Source: an uncultured Campylobacter sp. (GTDB taxonomy: Bacteria > Campylobacterota > Campylobacteria > Campylobacterales > Campylobacteraceae). Taken from it: a stretch of DNA of 6,664 bases. A program made the position numbers and the translations under genes. The stretch lies in contig NZ_CALIMQ010000240.1 in NCBI RefSeq assembly GCF_938045535.1, positions 1-6,664 of the forward strand, in the 5' to 3' direction. This document shows positions 1 to 5,523 of the stretch, piece after piece. Each line of letters begins with the position of its first letter. The first letter of the stretch is position 1. The notes beneath the pieces are model-generated. The model was not told the origin of the DNA, did not search any database, and saw only the letters and a program-made list of their open reading frames with translations.

Positions 1-2
1 GT

Positions 3-137
3 TTCGAAAGCCTGCCCGACCATACCGACAAGATTTTCGTGGTCGATGAAAACGACATCCTGCAAGGCGTGCTGCCCATCCGCAAACTGCTGGTATCCGA
101 CCCCGAAGATTTGGTTGCGGACGTGATGGCGACCGAT
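3..137 (+). pseudogene. mgtE: Fragment of MgtE-type magnesium transporter (CBS domain), fused in frame to murA
   Basis: The frame is open from base 3 and enters from outside the window. Its first ~45 residues (FESLPDHTDKIFVVDEND..., then a GVLPIRKLLVSDPEDLVADVMATD-type end) read like the first CBS domain of MgtE magnesium channels, where a VVDE strand, a G-V-L-x-x-R/K-x-L-L turn and an ADP/SDP-x(4)-A-x-V-M motif are typical. In a complete MgtE the sequence would continue with a VV-x-F/V strand and a second CBS domain, then five membrane helices. Here the frame switches at VMATD (123-137) into MurA. Codons in this part (ctg, ttg, ccc, aaa/cgc) look unlike the downstream Campylobacter-type genes and more like an oral betaproteobacterium such as Neisseria or Eikenella; that is an impression, not a measurement. 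As it stands the fragment cannot form a transporter. It is either a chimeric assembly/amplification join or a real recombination scar. Confidence 0.72.
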
Positions 138-287
138 CTGCGCGCCAGCTCGGCACTCGTTTTAGCCGCCCTTGCGGCGCGCGGCGAGAGCAAAATACAT
201 AGAATTTACCACCTAGATCGCGGCTACGAAAAGCTCGAGGAAAGGCTTAGCGCGCTCGGCGCAGACATACAGAGGCTGGAGGAATGA
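123..287 (+). CDS. murA: UDP-N-acetylglucosamine 1-carboxyvinyltransferase MurA, C-terminal fragment only
   Basis: The last ~52 residues before the TGA at 285-287 match the MurA C-terminus. VMATDLRAS holds the Asp-Leu-Arg (369-371 in E. coli numbering), IYHLDRGYE holds the conserved Arg (397 in E. coli), and the chain ends with an EKLEERLSALGADIQRLEE-type helix and tail. MurA transfers enolpyruvate from PEP to UDP-GlcNAc in the cytoplasm, the first committed step of peptidoglycan synthesis; the complete enzyme is ~420 residues. Everything N-terminal of VMATD, including the catalytic Cys loop, is missing and replaced by an MgtE-like segment in the same frame. Codon use from ~140 onward (ata, aga, cta, tta mixed with gcg/cgc) matches the rest of the window, so this part probably belongs to the host chromosome. 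A GTG at 39 could formally start an 82-residue protein, but it lies within the foreign-looking part and has no reason to be a true start. Confidence 0.85.
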   Translation: MMATDLRASSALVLAALAARGESKIHRIYHLDRGYEKLEERLSALGADIQRLEE

Positions 288-321
288 AGACTTCGGAATA
301 AAAATCTTGCGCGAGCAAGCA

Positions 322-682
322 AAGTGGAATTTTACGCAAAACGCGTTTTAAAATGCCACGCTACGTAAGAGCCACGTAAATTCTATCAGCAGCAATGCAT
401 TAATCGCTAAAGCTAAGTGTGGCGAAATTTTAAAGGCAAATCTTGGTAGAATTTCAAGGATGAGTCCCTTAAGAATTTAAGTGGCGAACTTTGGTAAAAT
501 TTAATGAACGAGCCGTGGTGGAATTTTTTAAGCAAATGTGGGTGGAATTCCTAGGGCAAAGCGGAATTCTACGAGCGATACGTTTTGAAATTTTAAGCAA
601 CGCTCGCAGTAAAATAAGGCAATTGAGCCCGTAAAATTTCGCGCATTTATTTGGGTAAAATTTTGCTTTGCAAGCTTTGGCA
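322..682. repeat. Degenerate ~24-bp tandem repeat in the murA-moeA gap
   Basis: No gene is visible between 288 and 758. Cores of the form GRAATTT (variants AATTC, AATAA) start at 328, 352, 379, 402, 426, 450, 474, 498, 522, 546, 565, 589, 613, 635 and 659. Most steps are exactly 24 bp, including six in a row from 402 to 546; the exceptions are 27, 23, 19 and 22. A rough consensus is TGGTRGAATTTTAAGGCAAA plus about four variable bases. Best copies are at 420-443, 516-539 and 540-558. Two further cores at 691 and 723 are 32 bp apart. The 24-bp period equals eight codons, but stops interrupt every frame I checked, so it is not a current coding repeat. Function is unknown; a decayed minisatellite is the simplest reading. 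Confidence 0.7.
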
Positions 683-758
683 AAACATAGAATTTAAGAC
701 TATGTGAGGTTTTAACTGCGCGAATTTAAAATGTAAAAAATGATAAAAAGGACTTAAA

Positions 759-1940
759 ATGATAGGAATAAATGAGGCTATAGATTTGGCTACGGCTAGA
801 ATCACATCAAGCAGGCAGAGCGAAAAGGTGCCTCTTCCCAGCGCTCTAGACCGCATCCTTTCTAGCGATATTTCAGCGCTTAAAAACCTACCCTGCTTCG
901 ATAATTCGGCGCTTGACGGCTATGCCTACGCGGCGGAATTCAAAGACGAAAAGCTAAAGATCGTAAAGCCTACGATTTTTGCGGGAGATGAGAAATTCTA
1001 CGAAATCAAGGCTGCGCAAGCGCAAAAGATAATGACCGGCGCGCCAATGCCTGCAGGCGCGGACTCTGTCGCGAGGCTAGAGGATGTAGACGCGCAAGGT
1101 GGAACTCTAAAAATCCCTGCTTCCGTTCATGCCCACGACGGCTTTCGTAAAAAAGGCGAGGAGGTGCGCGCGGGCGAGCTTTTATTGCGCCGTGGCGAAA
1201 TTTTAAACCCTGCTAAAATCATGCTTCTTGCTGCGCAAGGAATTTACGAAATGGATGTTTACGCGCGTCCTAAAATCGCCCTATTTTCCAGTGGAAACGA
1301 GCTAAAAGAGCCGTGGCAGAGCGCAAGCGAGCGCGAAATTTATAACGCCAACTCTAGTGGCATTGCTGCATTGCTGCAAAAATACGGCTTTGAAAATGAG
1401 TATTTAGGGATTTTAAAGGATGATTTTAGCGCAGTATGCGAGGCGCTAGACGCTGCTACGCGTAAATTTGATGTGCTAATTACCAGCGGCGGAGCAAGTG
1501 CTGGGGAGGCGGATTTTATGCAAAGTGCTATGAGTGAACTTGGATTTTTACAGGTTTTCGATCACATTGATATCAAGCCCGGTCGCCCCAGCAAGTGCTT
1601 CGCAAAAGGCGGCAAATTCGTCTTTGCAATGGCAGGCAATCCGATGGCTGCTTTCGTGCTTACACGCGCAGTCATACTGCCGATCCTATTTAAGCTTAGC
1701 GGCGCAAGCGAGGCTTTTAGCGCAGAAGCGGCGATCTATGCCAAGCTCGCAAGCGATCTGAAGCTAAAAAGCGGCAGAGTAAATTTAACCGTAGGCGCAT
1801 ATGAAGGCGGAGTTTTTACGCCTATGCCGTCGCCTTCTGGGCGCATCAGACCGCTGGCTGCGGCATCGCATTTTTTCTTGGCTGATCCCGAATGCGACAA
1901 AGTTCGTGCTGGAGAAATCGTAAAAATTTATGAAATTTAA
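759..1940 (+). CDS. moeA: Molybdopterin molybdenumtransferase MoeA
   Basis: This is a 393-residue cytoplasmic enzyme of usual MoeA length (~390-410). MoeA inserts molybdate into adenylylated molybdopterin, the last common step of Moco synthesis; in Campylobacter, Moco serves enzymes such as periplasmic nitrate reductase and formate dehydrogenase. The order of motifs is right. PCFDNSALDGYA (45-56) matches the PxFDNSAMDGYA hallmark, and KIMTGAPMPAGAD (90-102) carries the conserved TGAP. SGGASAGEADF (243-253) in the MoCF/MogA-like domain holds the catalytic-region Asp, IKPGRPSKCF is the KPG loop, and MAGNP (291-295) corresponds to the usual PGNP, with Ala in place of Pro. The C-terminal beta-barrel domain IV ends near EIVKIYEI. 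The ATG at 759 has AAAAGGA (746-752) at good spacing. The gene follows the murA remnant and a 470-bp repeat-filled gap, so it probably has its own promoter; none was clear. A tRNA promoter starts 11 bp after its stop. Confidence 0.96.
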   Translation: MIGINEAIDLATARITSSRQSEKVPLPSALDRILSSDISALKNLPCFDNSALDGYAYAAEFKDEKLKIVKPTIFAGDEKFYEIKAAQAQKIMTGAPMPAGADSVARLEDVDAQGGTLKIPASVHAHDGFRKKGEEVRAGELLLRRGEILNPAKIMLLAAQGIYEMDVYARPKIALFSSGNELKEPWQSASEREIYNANSSGIAALLQKYGFENEYLGILKDDFSAVCEALDAATRKFDVLITSGGASAGEADFMQSAMSELGFLQVFDHIDIKPGRPSKCFAKGGKFVFAMAGNPMAAFVLTRAVILPILFKLSGASEAFSAEAAIYAKLASDLKLKSGRVNLTVGAYEGGVFTPMPSPSGRIRPLAAASHFFLADPECDKVRAGEIVKIYEI

Positions 1941-1951
1941 GCGAGAAATTA

Positions 1952-1980
1952 TTGACAAATGAAAATTTATAGGCTACAAT
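1952..1980 (+). promoter_or_regulatory. Sigma70 promoter of tRNA-Gly
   Basis: TTGACA at 1952-1957 and TACAAT at 1975-1980 are separated by exactly 17 bp. The -35 is perfect and the -10 differs from TATAAT by one base. Transcription would begin around 1986-1988, about 15 bp before the mature tRNA 5' end at 2002, which suits a stable-RNA promoter. The clear TTGACA is notable because Campylobacter vegetative promoters usually lack a conserved -35. It might also feed transcription into ubiX-coaD downstream, since I saw no clear terminator after the tRNA. Confidence 0.85.
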
Positions 1981-2001
1981 CGCGCTTTATTTTTACCGCA
2001 T

Positions 2002-2076
2002 GCGGGAATAGCTCAGTGGTAGAGCGCAACCTTGCCATGGTTGATGTCGCGAGTTCGACTCTCGTTTCCCGCTCCA
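2002..2076 (+). tRNA. tRNA-Gly (anticodon GCC), CCA encoded
   Basis: A full cloverleaf can be drawn. The acceptor stem is GCGGGAA (2002-2008) with TTCCCGC (2066-2072), followed by discriminator T2073 and an encoded CCA (2074-2076). The D arm contains the AGCTCAGTGGTAGAGC signature. The anticodon stem is CAACC/GGTTG (2027-2031, 2039-2043) around the loop TTGCCAT, with anticodon GCC at 2034-2036. The variable loop is five bases. The T stem is GCGAG/CTCGT (2049-2053, 2061-2065, one G-T pair) around the loop TTCGACT. It decodes GGC and GGU glycine codons. A strong promoter lies just upstream. No integrase or duplicated tRNA 3' end was seen in the window, so there is no sign that this tRNA gene serves as an attachment site here. 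Confidence 0.97.
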
Positions 2077-2152
2077 TTTCAACTTCAAATTTTAAAATTC
2101 TTTCCGTTCCGTTCGCTTTTAAATCGCAAAATTTCGATATGAAAGCCTTAAA

Positions 2153-2707
2153 ATGAAAATTTTAGTTTGCGTAAGCGGCGCCAGTTTTTGCGAGATCGGA
2201 CTTGATCTGCTTAAATTTCTCGCAAGCTCGCCGCATGAAATCCACGCCGTGTTTACGCAGGGCGCGCGCCGCGTCCTGCGCGCCGAAAGCGGCATAGACG
2301 CGGACGAGGTCTTAAAATCCGCGGAATTTAGAAGCATAAAATTTCATCTCGATACCGATCTGGGCGCGCCGCCCGCTTCGGGCTCGTTCGGCATTGACGC
2401 CACAATCTTTGCGCCCTGCTCTATTAGCTCTTTGGCTAAAATTTACGGCGGGCTTTGCGACAGTTTAAGCACTCGCGCCGCCGCAGTCGCGCTAAAAGAG
2501 CATAAACGGCTGGTTTTGGGCGTGCGCGAAATGCCGCTTTCTGCGATCAGCCTGCGTCAGATGAGCGAGCTAGCCGCACTCGGCGTCATCATCGCTCCGC
2601 CCGTGATCGCAGGCTACTGCGGCGTGCAAAATTTAAAAAATTTCATAATCGGCAAGTGGTGCGACGCGCTGGGCGTGCAAAACGAGCTATTTAAAAGGTG
2701 GCAATAA
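2153..2707 (+). CDS. ubiX: Flavin prenyltransferase UbiX
   Basis: The protein is 184 residues, normal for the UbiX/Pad1 flavoprotein family. The family joins dimethylallyl phosphate to FMN to make prenyl-FMN, the cofactor of UbiD-type decarboxylases; Campylobacter makes menaquinone by the futalosine route, where such a decarboxylase is expected. Visible marks are a Rossmann-like start MKILVCVSGAS (SGAS at 8-11), a G-S-F-x-x-D turn (77-82), APCSISSLAKIYGG (87-100, the APCS flavin loop), the D-x-L-x-T-R-A helix, LVLGVREMPLS (120-130, conserved Arg-Glu) and a C-terminal Tyr (155) near the substrate site. After SGAS the usual small residues are replaced by Phe-Cys, a mild departure. The ATG at 2153 has only weak ribosome-binding sequence (GAAAG about 10 bases upstream). 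Its TAA overlaps the coaD ATG by one base. Upstream lies tRNA-Gly with a 76-bp gap, so read-through from the tRNA promoter is possible. Confidence 0.92.
   Translation: MKILVCVSGASFCEIGLDLLKFLASSPHEIHAVFTQGARRVLRAESGIDADEVLKSAEFRSIKFHLDTDLGAPPASGSFGIDATIFAPCSISSLAKIYGGLCDSLSTRAAAVALKEHKRLVLGVREMPLSAISLRQMSELAALGVIIAPPVIAGYCGVQNLKNFIIGKWCDALGVQNELFKRWQ
2693..2698 (+). promoter_or_regulatory. Ribosome binding site that decides the coaD start
   Basis: AAAAGG at 2693-2698, inside the last codons of ubiX, sits eight bases before the ATG at 2707. An alternative GTG start at 2698 would overlap this site and would itself lack a spaced Shine-Dalgarno sequence. This favours the ATG and a coupled TAATG stop/start junction. 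Confidence 0.75.
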
Positions 2708-3183
2708 TGCAAAACTCAAGAAAATGTATCTATCCAGGCACTTTCGATCCTATCACGAACGGCCATTTGGACGTCATCAAGCGCGCGCTGGGGCTTTTTG
2801 ATGAAGTCATCGTCGCAGTCGCGCTAAACGAGAGCAAAAAGCCCTACTTCAGCCTAAAATCCAGACTGGAGATGGCGCGAGCCGCGACACGCGGACTTCG
2901 CGGCATAAGTGTGCAAAGCTTTGATAATCTGCTCGTGGATTTTGCTAAATCTTGCGGCGTGCGCTTCGTTATCCGCGGGCTTCGCGCGGTTAGCGACTTT
3001 GAGTACGAGCTGCAGATCGGCTACGCAAACGCCTCGTTATGGGAGGAATTTGAGAGCGTGTATTTGATGCCGACGCTCAAAAACGCCTTCATCTCAAGCT
3101 CGATCGTCCGCTCCGTTTTAAGCCACGGCGGCGATGTTTCGCACCTGGTGCCAAGCGAAATTTTAAAATTTTTGAAAAAATGA
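2707..3183 (+). CDS. coaD: Phosphopantetheine adenylyltransferase CoaD
   Basis: This is a 158-residue cytoplasmic enzyme of the usual CoaD length (~157-165), formerly KdtB. It transfers AMP from ATP to 4'-phosphopantetheine to give dephospho-CoA and pyrophosphate, the penultimate step of CoA synthesis. The N-terminus YPGTFDPITNGHLDVI (9-24) holds the nucleotidyltransferase TxGH motif (17-20). VIRGLRAVSDFEYELQIGYAN is the highly conserved pantetheine/ATP-binding block, and NAFISSSIVRSVL carries the C-terminal ISSSxxR motif. All three match the Campylobacter form closely. I start it at the ATG overlapping the ubiX TAA rather than at an in-frame GTG nine bases earlier, because the ribosome binding site fits the ATG. 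The one-base overlap implies translational coupling with ubiX. As I recall, Campylobacter usually has tmk next; here an unknown gene intervenes. Confidence 0.97.
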   Translation: MQNSRKCIYPGTFDPITNGHLDVIKRALGLFDEVIVAVALNESKKPYFSLKSRLEMARAATRGLRGISVQSFDNLLVDFAKSCGVRFVIRGLRAVSDFEYELQIGYANASLWEEFESVYLMPTLKNAFISSSIVRSVLSHGGDVSHLVPSEILKFLKK

Positions 3184-3198
3184 GCTTGCAAACGACTG

Positions 3199-3227
3199 AA
3201 ATTTAGCCCGCAGGCGCAGCTAAATTT
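3199..3227. repeat. Inverted repeat after coaD (possible weak terminator)
   Basis: AAATTTAGC (3199-3207) and GCTAAATTT (3219-3227) are perfect reverse complements around an 11-base GC-rich loop, 15 bases after the coaD stop. The stem is AT-rich and no clean run of T follows, so it is a poor rho-independent terminator by itself. It lies in the 72-bp gap between coaD and the unknown gene. Confidence 0.45.
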
Positions 3228-3255
3228 AAAATTTGAAACTGCACGGGAGATAAAA

Positions 3256-4344
3256 ATGGATAAGCAAATGGATGAGATAGAAAGACTGCGAACGTTTTTA
3301 AAAAGCGTGAGAGATGAATACAAAGCCTTAAATAAAATAGCCGAAGCGCAGACCGTAAGCAGGCGCTGGGCGTCTGGTAGCTATATCAATTTAGAGCCGT
3401 TTTATTTCGAATATAACCGCTTCTTTAAGGGCAAAATTTTAAAAGCTAAACCAAAAAAGATCGTAAACGCCTACGAATACGGCTTTGACGCGCAAGACCG
3501 CGTCGTTTTTGAAAGACAACATGACGGCAAAAAACATTTCTTTGAAAGCCTTTATTTTTTGGGGCGGGACGAAGTTTTAAAATATCATTTCGGTTGCTAT
3601 AACAAAAGATGCGTAGGATGCTTCAATATAAAAAGATTTATCTATGAAAATGGCGAGCTAAAGTCCATCTACTCGGCCTTTGACAACAACGCCTATGGGA
3701 TAGAAAATTTTACTTACGAAGGCGGCAAGCTCGCACAAAGACGGGAGTATGTAGAGCACCCTCGCGCAGGCAGAAGGAATGACGTAACAAACTATGAATT
3801 TGACGCAATGGGCGAGCTAAGCTTAATAACCGAAAATGGCTATGTGCGCTATCAAAAGCCAGATAAGAATATGAGCTATAAAAAGCTCTATGAGCTCGCC
3901 GCGCAAAGGCTGCTGCCCGCGATTAAAGAGACGATCAAAAAGCACGCGCCCGCCCGTAAACTCTACTGCATAAATTTAGCTTGCGACAATAGGAGTTTAC
4001 CGCCGATCATCGGATTCGGCTCGCAAGAGCAGCGCGCGCAGTGGCTTGCGCGAAAAGATGGCTGGCTTCTTTGGCTTGTTCCTGATTACGAGTTTCGAGC
4101 CGAGGTCGAAGCAGACTACGAAACGGCGAAAATTTTTGATCTTTTCAATCAAGAAACGCAGCTAAATGATAAATATGCGCAGGCTAAAAAGCTCATTTGG
4201 GAGTGCGTGAAGCAGCTCAAAGCAGGTCTTGGCGAATTTGCGCTCGATATGACGGAGGATTTTACGATCACGGCTACCGATTGCGATCTTAGCAATCTGA
4301 GGAAAGATTTCATAGCGATAAATCCCGAACCGATAGGTGCATAA
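3256..4344 (+). CDS. Hypothetical protein, 362 aa, with YD-like beta-hairpin segments
   Basis: I do not recognise a named family. The ATG at 3256 follows GGGAGA (3245-3250) at good spacing; a second ATG at residue 5 is less well placed. No signal peptide or membrane segment is seen, so it is probably cytoplasmic. Residues 5-30 form a charged helix. Residues 73-190 contain four short segments of the pattern aromatic-x-aromatic-Asp/Glu-x-x-G/D-x-hydrophobic: YEYGFDAQDRVVF at 73, FIYENGELKSIY at 128, FTYEGGKLAQ at 152 and YEFDAMGELSL at 180. They resemble YD/Rhs-type hairpins. C114-x4-C119-x2-C122 is a small cysteine cluster, too few for a typical zinc site alone. Residues 205-362 look mixed alpha/beta, with a helix at 207-230 and an acidic stretch rich in Trp/Tyr near 263-290. 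Its place between coaD and tmk and the gene-free DNA after it suggest lineage-specific insertion. An immunity-like role is conceivable but unsupported: no toxin gene is adjacent. Confidence 0.85.
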   Translation: MDKQMDEIERLRTFLKSVRDEYKALNKIAEAQTVSRRWASGSYINLEPFYFEYNRFFKGKILKAKPKKIVNAYEYGFDAQDRVVFERQHDGKKHFFESLYFLGRDEVLKYHFGCYNKRCVGCFNIKRFIYENGELKSIYSAFDNNAYGIENFTYEGGKLAQRREYVEHPRAGRRNDVTNYEFDAMGELSLITENGYVRYQKPDKNMSYKKLYELAAQRLLPAIKETIKKHAPARKLYCINLACDNRSLPPIIGFGSQEQRAQWLARKDGWLLWLVPDYEFRAEVEADYETAKIFDLFNQETQLNDKYAQAKKLIWECVKQLKAGLGEFALDMTEDFTITATDCDLSNLRKDFIAINPEPIGA

Positions 4345-4795
4345 GGGCAAAATTTAAAATTTCATCGTCGCGATTTTGTCATCGCGCGCAGCGTTTGCCC
4401 GCCCGCGGCGCCCAGCAGCACACCTTACTCCGAGTGACGCCGCCGCCCTGCTCCGCCATTTCCGTCTAACGCTATCCGCTTTGCAAAGCATATATCCTGC
4501 TCTGCATGATGATGCCTGCTTCGCCCGACGCGTCATCATATCCACACGGCGCGCCGTCTTTATCGACCGGCGCCCTGCTTCGCTCGGTATATGTCCGTAA
4601 GCGTAAAATTTGTTTACTGCCTATTCAGCGCATCCATTCGAATGCTAAATTTAACCACGAGCTGCGCCACAAAGAGCAAGAGCCGAGCAAGGCGCCCAAT
4701 AAAATTTTACGCCGAAAGATCAAAATCGGCTCGCACAAGCTCGCGCAAAAGCCCGATTTGGAGGCGAAATTTAGCGCCCGGCCGTTTAAAAAAGC
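4345..4795. other. Gene-free, mostly GC-rich stretch between the unknown gene and tmk
   Basis: Open frames exist on both strands, as expected for GC-rich DNA with few stops, but they overlap one another. They lack good ribosome binding sites, are rich in Arg/Ala/Ser, and match no family I know. Variants of CCTGCTYCGC or CCTGCTCTGC occur near 4446, 4496, 4514 and 4573, so there may be weak internal repetition. From about 4600 the DNA becomes more AT-rich, with scattered AAATTT words. On the minus strand a frame open from about 4798 to 4646 encodes a short hydrophobic patch (ILLGALLGS) but has no ATG and no identifiable homology. A decayed gene is possible but not demonstrable. Confidence 0.5.
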
Positions 4796-4826
4796 CGCTA
4801 TTTAGCTATAAATTTGTAAAATAGCG
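4796..4826. promoter_or_regulatory. Inverted repeat in the tmk leader
   Basis: CGCTATTT (4796-4803) and AAATAGCG (4819-4826) are perfect 8-base complements separated by 15 AT-rich bases. They end 20 bases before the tmk ATG and just before its ribosome binding site (AAAGG, 4836-4840). A TGTAAAAT word inside the repeat resembles an extended -10 box, so the element could be an operator over the tmk promoter or a leader hairpin. Neither role is shown by the sequence. Confidence 0.4.
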
Positions 4827-4846
4827 CACAAATTTAAAGGCGAAAA

Positions 4847-5473
4847 ATGTATGTAATATTCGAAGGTATCGACGGCGTGGGCAAAAGCACGCAGATAGCG
4901 CGACTGGCGTCGGCTTTCCCGCAAGCGATCGTGACCAAGGAGCCCGGCGGCACGAAGCTCGGCGAAGCGGTGCGAAGCCTCGTTTTGGGCGAGGATTTTA
5001 AGTGGCGGCGCGGCAGCGTAAATCTGCGCGAGGCCTGCGGCGAAATCTCAAAGCGCGCCGAGCTGCTTTTGTTCCTCGCAGACCGCGCCGAGCACTACGA
5101 GCGCGTGATAAAGGGCGGCGCGGACAGGCTCGTGCTAAGCGATCGCGGCTTCATCTCGGGGCTTGCCTATGCGCTGGCAAACGACAAAAACGCGGATCTT
5201 AGCGAGCTTATCGCGCTTAATAAATTTGCGCTCGGGGGCAAATTTGCAGATAAAATCGTGCTGTTTTCGGCGGACGAACAGCTCATCGGGCGGCGACTTA
5301 AAACGCGCGCTAACAGCGATATAATCGAGGCTCGCGGGCTAAAATACCTAATGCGCGTGCAAGATCTTATGGCGCAGGCATGCGCGGCGTGCGGCGTTGA
5401 GACCCTGCAAATCGACGCCGCACAGTCCGAAGAAGCGATCTGCGATCAGATAAAAAATTTCATACTTTCTTAA
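4847..5473 (+). CDS. tmk: Thymidylate kinase Tmk
   Basis: This is a 208-residue cytoplasmic P-loop kinase that phosphorylates dTMP to dTDP on the way to dTTP. FEGIDGVGKST (5-15) is the Walker A loop with the family's GxDGxGKST form. TKEPGGT (30-36) is the EPGGT substrate motif with Lys where many bacteria have Arg. LLLFLADRAEH (73-83) and LSDRGFISGLAYAL (97-110) hold the two DR motifs that bind dTMP and phosphate. RRLKTRANSDIIEARG (149-164) is the LID region. The ATG at 4847 has AAAGG (4836-4840). The protein is longer than the roughly 190-residue Campylobacter form I recall. The surplus lies at about residues 51-67 (FKWRRGSVNLREACGEI), between the helix after EPGGT and the AELLLFLADR helix, and is in frame. 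In related genomes tmk directly follows coaD; here about 1.66 kb separates them, so tmk must rely on its own promoter or on read-through. Confidence 0.96.
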   Translation: MYVIFEGIDGVGKSTQIARLASAFPQAIVTKEPGGTKLGEAVRSLVLGEDFKWRRGSVNLREACGEISKRAELLLFLADRAEHYERVIKGGADRLVLSDRGFISGLAYALANDKNADLSELIALNKFALGGKFADKIVLFSADEQLIGRRLKTRANSDIIEARGLKYLMRVQDLMAQACAACGVETLQIDAAQSEEAICDQIKNFILS

Positions 5474-5523
5474 AATTTTAAGACGTGGAATTTTGCCGCG
5501 AGAAAGAACTTTTGAGCTCTGCC

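Noticed and set aside
39..287. A complete 82-residue protein starting at GTG 39
   Set aside because: The frame is open upstream to the window edge, and the sequence is an MgtE fragment joined to a MurA tail; no ribosome binding site supports the GTG.
660..686. TTTTGC...GCAAAA hairpin as a terminator after murA
   Set aside because: The six-base stem has a 13-base loop and no T-run, and lies far from the murA stop within repeat-like DNA.
1959..2156. A 65-residue protein reading through the tRNA
   Set aside because: It runs across the promoter and the whole tRNA-Gly gene, so it is a chance open frame.
2698..3183. coaD starting at GTG 2698 (161 residues)
   Set aside because: That GTG overlaps the best ribosome binding site; the ATG at 2707 gives the usual family length and a coupled stop/start.
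4646..4798. Minus-strand open stretch with a hydrophobic patch (ILLGALLGS) as a possible decayed membrane protein, vaguely like the end of DUF1294 proteins
   Set aside because: There is no start codon, the match is only a few generic hydrophobic residues, and the diagnostic FRHKT motif is absent in all three minus frames I read.
4354..4824. Several overlapping open frames on both strands in the GC-rich gap before tmk
   Set aside because: They are Arg/Ala/Ser-rich, conflict with one another, lack ribosome binding sites and show no recognisable motif.
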